This document shows positions 56,200 through 64,000 of a stretch of 64,000 nt of DNA, piece by piece. The notes beneath the pieces were generated by a model, which was not told the DNA's origin, made no database searches, and saw only the letters and a program-made list of their open reading frames with translations. The number at the start of each line of letters is the position of its first letter. The stretch's first letter is position 1. The stretch lies in contig NW_018344015.1 in NCBI RefSeq assembly GCF_002099425.1, forward strand, positions 4,432,501 to 4,496,500. Reading direction: 5' to 3'. The DNA comes from Phascolarctos cinereus (taxonomy: Eukaryota > Chordata > Mammalia > Diprotodontia > Phascolarctidae). Both the position numbers and the translations under genes were made by a program.

Positions 56200-59100
56200 G
56201 AGTCACTCTTATTGTCCCTTATTAACCTCTGAAAGCCTAGAAAATATCACCTCAGGAAAAGCCCTGGAACAGCTGAACCAGAAGAAAGATGGGGTGAAGA
56301 AGTCCAGTAGCCTAGGTAGCTTGAGGGATTAATAGGAAAGGCCACTCTTGCCCAGGGGGAACAGGAGCAGTACAGAGGCATCCCAGCAAGCTAGCAGAAA
56401 GCCCTACTTTAACATACCAAGGAGAGATCCTGAAACCCAGATGGTGAAGCAGGCAAACACCGACATCAGGACCCCAGAGTGCCTATGGAGGGGACCCAAA
56501 ATCAACCTACTCAGAAAATCATCAAGTGCCTCTGTGTTCTATAGCAGTCAAGTCTCCCAGTGCCTCAGCAAAACTGTGGGAAGTGCTCCAAAGGGGAAAG
56601 CCACAGGCACCAAACATCCTACAGCAGTGAAACATCCATCTGAAAGGAACCAAAGAAAGTGAAAGGAGGGAAAGGAAAGGCCCGGGTGATCAGTAAACCT
56701 CCAGGGGCCAGACTACCCAATCTTAACCCTAGAGTTCCAGTGTTACTGATTCTAGCCCAACACCAGGTAACCTGCCAGAACCCTACAGCCTCCAACTGCC
56801 AGCAGTTGAGGCCCCAGCACACAAAGCCAGAGTGACCAGGCCCCAGGCTCCCAGCACAAGAAGCTTGGGTCAGTGGCCTCTGCTCCCCAGCAGGACAGCT
56901 CAATTTTTTTTAAAGGCTAGGAAATAAGCAAACACCATGAGCATAAAGAAATGTAAGATAGATTCTTATTATGGGAAGAGTGAAGATCAAGGCAGAAATT
57001 CTGAAGAATTCTGAAGAACCCAAATCTGGAAACTCAAAAGGGAATATGAAGTGGTCTGAAGCCCAAAAAGTCTTCTTGGAAAAGCTCAAGAAGGATTTTA
57101 AAATTCAATAAGAGAGGTGGAAGAAAAATTAGGAAAAGAAATGAGAAGTATGCAAGCAAGAGTCAACAGCTTGCAAAAGGAAGGACAAAAATTAACTGTA
57201 GAAAACAATTTCTTAAAAAATACAATTGGCCAAATGGAAAAATAACACACTGAAGAAAACAACCCCTTTAAAAGCAGAACTGGCCAAATGGAAATGAAGA
57301 CACAAAAGTGCACTAAAAACGGGCCAAATGGAAAAGGAGGTACAAAATCTAATAGAAGAAAACAATTTGTTAAAAATAAGAATTGGGCAAATGGAAGCTA
57401 ATGACTACAAGAGAGAGCAAGAATCATTCAAACAGAAACAAAAAAAAATGAAAAAATAAATGAAAATGCAAAATACCTCATTGGTAAAACAACTGAACTG
57501 GAAAATAGATCCAGAAGAGACAATTTAAAAATTATTGGTGTACCTGAAAATCACAATGAAAAGGAAGAGCCTGGACATTATATTTTAGGAAATTATAAAG
57601 GAAAACAGCCCTCAGGTCCTAGAACCAAAGGGTAAAATAGCCATAGAAAGAATCCACCAATCACCTCCTGAAAGAGATCCCAAATTGAAAATGCCAAGGA
57701 AATATATAGCCAAATTCCAAAATTACCAGGTCAAAGAGAAAATACTGCAAGCAGCCAGAAAGAAACAATTTAAATATCATGGAACCACAGTCAGGATTAC
57801 ACAGGACCTTGCAACTTTACATTAAAAGACCATGGGGTATGGAATATGATATTCAGTAAGGCAAAGGAGCTTGGATTACAACCAAGGATCAACTATCCAA
57901 TGAAAATGAGCATAATCTTTCAGGGGAAGAGATGGATATTCAATGAAATAGGGGACTACCAAACCTTCTGATAAAAAGACCAGAGCTCAACAGAAAATTT
58001 AATCTTCAAATACAAGACTCAAAGGAGACATAAAAAGGTAAACATCACAGAAAAAAACAACATGTTATTAATAAGGGCAGACTGTTTACATCCTTACAAG
58101 GAAAGATGCCCCTTGTAACTCTTGAGAACTGCATTGTTATTACATCATTTATGGGGGGGTGAGTAAAAATTGACTTTGATGTAATGATAAAAAAGAATCT
58201 AATCAAATAGGTTAAATGGATCTAAGTAAGTGGATTAATTTGATCTAAGAAAATGTATCAAGAGAAAAAGAAAGCAGGAGGCAGACAAGGGTAAATTACA
58301 TTACAGGAAAAGGCACAAAAAAAAGCTATTACAATAGAGGGGAAAAAGGTAGGGAGATGAGCATTGTTTGAACCTTACTCACATTAGATTTGGCCCAAAC
58401 AGGGAATAACATAATCAGTTAGGAGTAGAAATCTAAATTACCCTATAAGGAGTAGGAAGGAAAAGGGGAAAGAAAGGGGAGGAGGTATAGAAGGGAAGGA
58501 AGAAGCAGTAAGAGTAAAGAGGAAGAAAAGGGAAAGGGCTAATAGAAGGGAGGTGGGGCTGAGGGAGGTGGGGGTCAAAAGCAAAACACTAGTGAGGAGG
58601 GAAAGGGAGAAAAGAGAAAGAAAAGCATAAACAGGGTGTAAATAGGATGGAGAGAAAGACATAGATGGTAATCAGGTCTGTGAATGTGAATGGGATGAAC
58701 TGTCCCATAAAATGGAAGCAAATAGCAGAATGGATCACAAACCACAATCCTACAATATGTTGTTTACAGGAAACATATTTGAAACAAAGATATACACACA
58801 GGGTAAAGGTAAAAGGCTGGAGTAGAATATATTATGCTCCTCCTGAAGTAAAAAAAAAAAAATAAAAGCAGGGGTAGCAATCCTGATCTCAGAAAAAGCA
58901 AAAGCAAAAATAAATCGTATTAAGAAAGATAAGGAAGAAAACTGCATCCTGCTAAAAGGCACCACAGACAATGAAGTAATATCATTACTAAATACATATG
59001 CACCAAATGATATAGCATCCAGATTCTTAGAGGAGAAGTTCAGGGAGTTACAGGAAGAAATAGACAGCAAAACTATACTAGTGGGGGACCTCAACCTGAA

Positions 59101-60812
59101 CTAGATAAATCGAACCACAAAATAAACAAGAAAGAAGTTAAGGAGGTAAATAGAACATTAGAAAAGTTAGGTATGGTTGACCTCTGGAGAAAATTGAATA
59201 GGGATAGAAAGGAATATACTTTTTCTCGGTGGTACATGGCACATATACAAAAATTGACCATGTACTAGGGAATAAAAACCTCACAATCCAATGCAAAAAG
59301 GCAGAAATATTAAATTCATCCTTGTCAGATCATGATGCAATAAAAATTACATGTAATAAATGGCCATGGAAAGATAGACTATAAAATAATTGGAAACTAA
59401 ATAATCTAATCCTAAAAAGTGAATGGGTCAAACAACAAATCATAGAAATAATCAATAACTTCATTCAAGAGAATGATAATAATGAGACAACATACCAAAA
59501 CTTATGGGGTACAGTGAAAGCAATTCTTAGGGGAAGTTTTATATCTCTAAATGCTTACATAAATAAAACTGAGAAAGAGAAGACCAATGAATTGGGCATA
59601 CAACTAAAAAAACTAGAAAAAGAACAAATTAAAAATCTTCAATTAAACATCCAATTAGAAATACTGAAAACCAGAGTAGCTAGGTGGCACAGTGGATAGA
59701 GCGCCAGCTCTGAAGTCAGGAGGACCTGAGTTCAAATCCACTTCAGGCTAAACACTTGACACTTACTACCCTGGGCAAGTCACTTAACCCCAATTGCCTT
59801 AAAAAAAAAAAGAAAAAGAAATACTGAAAACCAAAGGGAAGATTTTAAAAATTTAAATTAAGAAAACTATTGAAATAACAAATAAAACTAAGAGGTGGTT
59901 TTATGGGGAAAAAAACAATAAAATAGATAAACTTTTGGTTAATTTAATTAAAAAAGGAAAGAAAAAAGATAACCAAATTACCAGTATCAAAAATGAAAAG
60001 GGTGAATCCACCACCAAGGAAAAGAAAATTAAAATAATAATTAGGAACTATTTTGCCCAACTGTATGCCAACAAATTTGACAATCCTAGTGAAAGGAAGA
60101 ATGTTCACAAAAATATAAATTGCCCAGATTAACAGAAGAGGAAGTAAAATACTTAAATAACCCTATCTCAGAAAAAGAAATTGAACCAGCCATTGATGAA
60201 CTCCGTAGGAAAAAATCTCCAGTGCCAAATGGATTTACATGTGAATTCTATCAAACATTTAAAGAACAATTAATTCCAATACTATATAGACTATTTGGGA
60301 AAATAGATGAAGAAGGAGTCTTACCAAATTCTTTTTATGATACAAATATGGTGCTGATACCTAAACCAGGAAGAGTCAAAATAGAGAAACAAAATTATAC
60401 ACCAATTTCCCTAGTGAATATAGATGCAAAAGTTTTAAATAAAACATTAGCAAATAGATTACAGCAACTTATTACAAGAATAATACACTATGACCAGATA
60501 GGATTTATGGCAGGAATGCAGGGCTGGTTCAATGTTAGGAAAACTATTAGCAAAATTGATCATATCAACAACAAAACTAACAGAAACCACAAGATCATCT
60601 CAATAGATGCAGAAAAAGCTTTTGACAAAATACAACACCTATTCCTATTAAAAATACTAGAGAGTGTAGGAATAAATAGTCTTCCTTAAAATAATAAGTA
60701 GCATCTGCCTAAAACCTTCAGCAAGCATCATATGTAAAAGGGACAAGCTAGAAGCATTTCTAGTAAGAACAGGGGTGAAACAAGGATGTCCATTATTACC
60801 CTTGTTGTTCAA
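56200..60812 (+). mobile_element. L1 LINE: 5' UTR, ORF1, partial ORF2; 3' end missing
   Basis: The left edge is approximate. The 5' UTR, relatively GC-rich, spans about 56,200-56,937. ORF1 relic (about 56,938-58,035) shows repeated coiled-coil-like QMEKE units, then RSRRDNLKIIGVPE and the RIHQSPPERDPK-like region of the L1 RNA-binding protein. ORF2 starts at 58,665 (MVIRSVNVNGMN, endonuclease Asn motif; CLQET, catalytic Glu). Its RT part holds [35 protein letters not shown] and [11 protein letters not shown] (motif A), with one open stretch of 189 codons at 60,120-60,689. It breaks off right after KQGCPLLPLLFNI at a (ATC)n run. The YADD motif, C-terminus and 3' UTR are absent. Several stops and shifts; inactive. 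Confidence 0.93.
59674..59816 (+). mobile_element. tRNA-derived SINE (WSINE1-like) inserted in L1 ORF2
   Basis: GAGTAGCTAGGTGGCACAG start, GAGTTCAAATCCACTTCAGG, TTAACCCCAATTGCCTT plus A tail. The exact 17-bp repeat AGAAATACTGAAAACCA stands at 59,657-59,673 and 59,817-59,833, so this insertion is younger than the L1 and fairly recent. Confidence 0.96.
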
Positions 60813-60813
60813 T

Positions 60814-60853
<40 letters not shown>

Positions 60854-60864
60854 ATCATCATCAT
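60813..60864. repeat. (ATC)n microsatellite at L1 break
   Basis: ATC/TCA units begin exactly at the codons for Ile in the L1 LFNI motif and end in CATCATTTTTG. Confidence 0.97.
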
Positions 60865-60989
60865 TTTTGTTGATTTTTTTATTATTATTTAACTTAAGAG
60901 AGCATCTTTAATCTTCAATTAATTCAAGAGTAGATTTTAAATAAAAAAACTCCTGGAAACAAGAATATGAGACCATGAAAAATGGTTAT

Positions 60990-61340
60990 ACAGTCAACAA
61001 GCAGTCCCTAAGCACTACCACATGCACTTTGCCAAACTCTGGGGATAAAAAGGCAAATAAAAAAATAACCTCTGCTCTTAAAGAGCTCATATTCTAATAG
61101 AAGGGATGGCAACATGCCAATGAATTTGTACAAGCAAGCCGTATTCAATATAGATAGAAGGTAATCTGAGAGGGAAGGAACTGGGTGGGATGAGAAAAGA
61201 GGAAAATTTCCACCACAAGACAGGATTTAAGCTATTTTGAAGGGGGTAAAAACTGGAAAAGCTAGGTGAGGCAAGACCATTGAAAGCCTGGGGTTAGCCA
61301 CTATAAAAGTATGGAGTTGGGGTATGGAATTTTGTGCAAG
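60990..61340 (-). mobile_element. L2 3' UTR and ORF2 end, antisense
   Basis: GTCCCTAAGCACTACCACAT, AAACTCTGGGGATAAAAAGG, TCTTAAAGAGCTCATATTCT, then AGGATTTAAGCTATTTTGAA and ATTGAAAGCCTGGGGTTAGC. Confidence 0.72.
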
Positions 61341-61676
61341 GATAGTACTTAGACCATTGTGGCTCCTCCATGAAGAGGGTTAACATGTAAGAATACCAGA
61401 AAGGTAGGAAGGGAGGTCCTCCACTGAGAAGGTGGGAATGGAAGAACTGTGGGATGATTAAAGAGCAATGAAAATAGGTAGAATACCACTTATGCTAATT
61501 AGGATAGTAAAATGATTAGGGAGGTATAAAAGGATTACATTGCTACAATGTAGCCAAAGATAAGATCCAACTTAATAGACTACTATCAGATTCTTTCCAA
61601 AGAACAGATTTTGATGATAATTAGTCCTTTGAAGACAGTGGAAAGAAAGGATGCCAATGTTATGAATAAACCAGTC
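61341..61676. other. Possibly more degraded L2; otherwise no feature
   Basis: Purine-rich sequence continues the L2 trend, but I cannot align it by eye. Confidence 0.3.
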
Positions 61677-61805
61677 TGTCAGCAACATTTATCAAATGTT
61701 TATTATGTACTAGGCACTGCACTGAGGACAGAGCACAAAGAAACAGAAAAACAAAAGCAAAACAATCTCTGCTCTCTAGGAATTAATATTCTAATAGGAA
61801 AGACA
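61677..61805 (-). mobile_element. L2 3' tail, antisense
   Basis: AAATGTTTATTATGTACTAG, GCACTGCACTGAGGACAGAG and CTAGGAATTAATATTCTAAT. Confidence 0.75.
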
Positions 61806-61885
61806 TAGCTAGTGTCTGAGGCCAGATTTCAACTCAGATCTTCCTGACTCCAGTCCCAGTTTTTTATCCACTGTACTACTCCATC
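61806..61885 (-). mobile_element. CORE-SINE head fragment, antisense
   Basis: TAGTGTCTGAGGCCAGATTT and CAGATCTTCCTGACTCCAGT, ending near CCACTGTACTACTCC. Confidence 0.7.
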
Positions 61886-61939
61886 ATTTAAATAAGAAAA
61901 TATATACAAGATACATACAGTCAGAGGCTTAGGTGTCAT

Positions 61940-62340
61940 GGAGGCAGCTATATGGTTTAGTGGAGAAGATACAGAACTCAGTCTTGAAGTTCTGAGTTTA
62001 AATCTTGCCTCAAACACTTAGAGAATAGGCAAGTTGCTTAGCCTCTCAGCCTCTGTTTCTTTACCTATAAAATAGGGTAATAGGAACTACTACTTCACAA
62101 GGTTGCCATGAGGATAATGATATGTAATATATAAACTACTTTGTAAATCTTTTTTTTTCAGCCAAAGACAAGGTTTATTAGAACATCCATCATATTGGGC
62201 AGACTTTTAAGGAGTCTTAACATTAGTAAGCTATTGGCTAGATTATAAGAATCTAAGCAGTGACTAGATTTTAAGAATCTGAGCAGTGGCTAGATTATAA
62301 GAATCTGAGCCTACTTTGTAAATCTTAAAGGCCTTAATTC
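61940..62340 (+). mobile_element. CORE-SINE, sense, split by an LTR-transcript retrocopy
   Basis: GGAGGCAGCTATATGGTTTA head, GAGTTTAAATCTTGCCTCAA, CTTTACCTATAAAATAGGGT and GGTTGCCATGAGGATAATGA. Its tail CTACTTTGTAAATCT is duplicated around the insertion at 62,151-62,310 and continues as TAAAGGCC. Confidence 0.82.
62151..62310 (-). mobile_element. Polyadenylated retrocopy of an LTR transcript (R-region), minus strand
   Basis: An exact 15-bp target duplication (CTACTTTGTAAATCT, 62,136-62,150 and 62,311-62,325) brackets 160 bp. On the minus strand the insert reads as R-like sequence homologous to the solo LTR at about 63.1-63.2 kb, then AATAAA, then 15 bases (CCTTGTCTTTGGCTG), then eight A's. 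This is the structure of an mRNA copied by the L1 machinery. It contains three 26-bp tandem units (62,233-62,310) where the 63 kb LTR has one. It has no coding capacity. Confidence 0.82.
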
Positions 62341-62349
62341 CCTTTTTTT

Positions 62350-62505
62350 TTTTTAAAGCTGAGGAACTGAGGCCAAGAAGTCTCAGTTCTAATCTCTTGG
62401 TTAGACGACTTGTCCAGGATTGAATAGCTAGTAAGTATCAGAAGCAGTATTTGAAACTAGGTCTTTCTGACTTAAAGACCAACAATCTACACCACACTGT
62501 CTCTT
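62350..62505 (-). mobile_element. CORE-SINE, antisense
   Basis: AAGCTGAGGAACTGAGGCCA, GACTTGTCCAGGATTGAATA and TATTTGAAACTAGGTCTTTC. Confidence 0.72.
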
Positions 62506-62590
62506 TATAACATTTCCAATAAGTGTTCGTTCAGCCTTCACTTGAAGACTTCCAATGATGGGGAACTTATATTACTAAACTTGAGCATAC
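62506..62590 (-). mobile_element. L3/CR1 fragment, antisense
   Basis: CAGCCTTCACTTGAAGACTT then CCAATGATGGGGAACTTAT, the antisense CR1/L3 3' pattern. Confidence 0.55.
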
Positions 62591-62714
62591 AATGATTAAA
62601 ATCATGTTATCACACAGAAAAATAATCTTAAAGCTTCATAAATGTTAGCTATTAATTACTACAAGGTAGATGAAAGATACTCACAGAGAAAATACTAGCA
62701 GCTGGGGAGATCTG

Positions 62715-62970
62715 GAAGGCATCCCACAATACATGAAATTTAAGCTGTGTTGAAGGAAGCCAGAGAAACTAAGAGGAGAAAGGGAGGAGGAAAGGAGGAA
62801 GAAGGGAAGAGGAAGGGTATCCTAGGCCTGGGGGACAGCCTGTAGAAATGCATGAAAACCAAAATTGAAGTTCCTATGTGAGGAATAAAAGTAGACCAGT
62901 ATAGATGGATAATATAGTATATGAAGCAGAGTAAAGTATAAGAGCACTGGAAATACAACAAATTCACATT
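62715..62970 (-). mobile_element. L2 ORF2 end, antisense, part 1
   Basis: TTTAAGCTGTGTTGAAGGAA, CTAGGCCTGGGGGACAGCCT, TGTAGAAATGCATGAAAACC and AGTAAAGTATAAGAGCACTG. The run appears to resume at 63,785 after the LTR. Confidence 0.75.
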
Positions 62971-63043
62971 ACCTACATCTCCCCTAGAGCCTCTCCTGAG
63001 ATGAGTCACTGAAACTGATGAGATTTAGGAGTTTAGGAATGCT

Positions 63044-63775
63044 GAGACCCCAAAATCACAACACACAGATCCTGCCTAAAAGAATTCAACCTAAGCCTTC
63101 TTTCAGCCAAAGACAAGATTTATGAGAACATCTGTCATATTGGGCAGACTCTTAAGGAGTCTGAACATTAGTGAGCTATTGGCTAGATTGTAAGAATCTA
63201 AGCCCATAGCTAAGAATGGAAACATCTTAATAAGATGGACCTTATATACAGAAAGACTAGGGGAGGGATCTAGGAGTGGCCAAGTAGTCTATAACGTAAT
63301 AGAACTCCAGGGACCTGGATCCAGGGGACAAAGGAGAATGGAGCCTAGACAGTATTAAAAGTGTGAAGTGGCCTGGGGCCATAGGGAGGTAAGACAATGG
63401 AGGGCTAGACAAGGTTAAGGGTAACAGAATTGAAAGATTCGGGGCAGCTAGGTGGAGCAGTAAATAGAGCACCAGCCCTGGAGTCAGGAGAACCTGAGTT
63501 CAAATGTGACCTCAGACACATGATACTTCCTAGCTGTGTGACTCTGGGCAAGTCATTAACCCCAATTGCGTCTCTGAAAAGAAAAATTGGGTATAGCCAC
63601 AATGAAAGGCCAAGTTGATAGGATTATAGCCTCAGGCAAATGCCAGAGATTGGCCATGTGGGAAAGTCCAGGGTTTTTCCTTTTTGGGGTCTAGCTCCCA
63701 TCCTCATCAAAACTATCCTACTATCTGTCAGTGGGCACCTTTGTCTCCACTTACTCAATTGCATCTTGGCACCAA
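63044..63775 (-). mobile_element. Solo LTR of an endogenous retrovirus (fossil), minus strand
   Basis: Read on the minus strand: a U3-like part, a TATA box (TATATAAG, about 63,241-63,249), R-like sequence shared with the 62.15 kb retrocopy, a polyadenylation region near 63,115-63,123 and a U5-like part ending TGGGGTCTCA next to the CA at 63,043-63,045. The U3 start near 63,775 is approximate. No gag, pol or env lies beside it, so it looks like a solo LTR. It is younger than the L2 it splits and older than the SINE inside it. Confidence 0.62.
63441..63588 (+). mobile_element. tRNA-derived SINE (WSINE1-like) inserted in the LTR
   Basis: GGGGCAGCTAGGTGGAGCAG, GAGTTCAAATGTGACCTCAG, ATTAACCCCAATTGCG and an A-rich end. 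GAAAGATTCGG and GAAAAATTGGG on the two sides may be a decayed target duplication. Confidence 0.9.
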
Positions 63776-63784
63776 ATGGAACAG

Positions 63785-64000
63785 CAAAAGGTTGTGAAAA
63801 GCTTTCAATCCCAAAAAGACGGCTTTGTATTTGATACTGGAGTTAATAGGGAACCATAAGAGTTTATTGAGTAGAGAGATGACATGCTAAGGACTATACT
63901 TTAGGAAAATCACTTTTGTAGTTGAGTAGAATGTAGACAATTGTGTGGACAGACTTAAGATAGAAATCAGTTACAATAATCCAGATGAGAAACAACAAAG
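63785..64000 (-). mobile_element. L2 ORF2 end, antisense, part 2, runs off the window
   Basis: TTTGTATTTGATACTGGAGT, ATAGGGAACCATAAGAG, TTTAGGAAAATCACTTTTGT and TTACAATAATCCAGATGAGA continue the antisense L2 order begun at 62,715. Confidence 0.78.

Noticed and set aside
56348-56903. Frames of 104 and 94 codons in GC-richer DNA, resembling an exon or CpG-poor promoter
   Set aside because: Position and sequence fit the L1 5' UTR.
60120-60689. 189-codon open frame, the longest in the window
   Set aside because: It is the L1 ORF2 reverse-transcriptase segment, not a host gene.

Overview
This is about 64 kb of AT-rich, gene-free mammalian DNA. The repeats point to a marsupial. Two tRNA-headed SINE types recur: a short A-tailed WSINE1/SINE1-like form and a longer Mar1-like form. 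Both begin close to GGGGCAGCTAGGTGG and carry a Pol III B-box-like GTTCAAATC. They sit among many old CORE-SINEs (MIR/Ther type), L2, L3/CR1 and L1 LINEs, and an RTE-clade LINE with matching RTE-tailed SINEs. The species cannot be fixed from sequence alone. SINE 3' ends reading AACCCCAATTGCCT make an Australian marsupial plausible, but opossum is not excluded. I found no host protein-coding exon, no functional RNA gene and no CpG island. The longest open frames all lie inside transposons or simple repeats, so the window reads as intergenic or deep intronic.

Layout. 1-10 kb: the edge of a hAT-type DNA transposon, a possible solo LTR (to about 709), SINEs, CORE-SINEs and antisense L3/CR1 pieces. 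10-20 kb: a second hAT copy, an antisense L1 3' UTR, a long sense L2 (11.7-12.9 kb) followed by an antisense L2, an orphan L1 5' UTR (16.8-17.4 kb) and many CORE-SINEs. 20-27 kb: three RTE-tailed SINEs, antisense L3/CR1, SINEs and a second candidate LTR (26.4-26.9 kb). 27-33 kb: sparse repeats. 33.7-36.6 kb: the 3' half of an L1 on the minus strand. 37-45 kb: a sense L3/CR1 with reverse-transcriptase remnant, a 295-bp pyrimidine tract, L1 fragments and Mar1-like SINEs. 45.3-46.9 kb: the clearest repeat-poor island. 46.9-52 kb: two more hAT copies and microsatellites. 52.3-54.7 kb: an antisense RTE LINE. 56.2-60.8 kb: a sense L1 with 5' UTR, ORF1 and part of ORF2. 61-64 kb: L2 split by a solo LTR, and a small retrocopy of that LTR family's transcript.

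How the parts relate. Several retroposition systems can be read directly. L1 appears to have moved the A-tailed SINEs, which have A tails and 10-17 bp target duplications. It also appears to have moved a polyadenylated LTR transcript (62,151-62,310, exact 15-bp target duplication), the most interesting object here. An RTE LINE shares both head and tail with the 20-22 kb SINEs. The Mar1-like SINE tail resembles the 3' end of BovB-type RTEs. No undescribed coding system was found.
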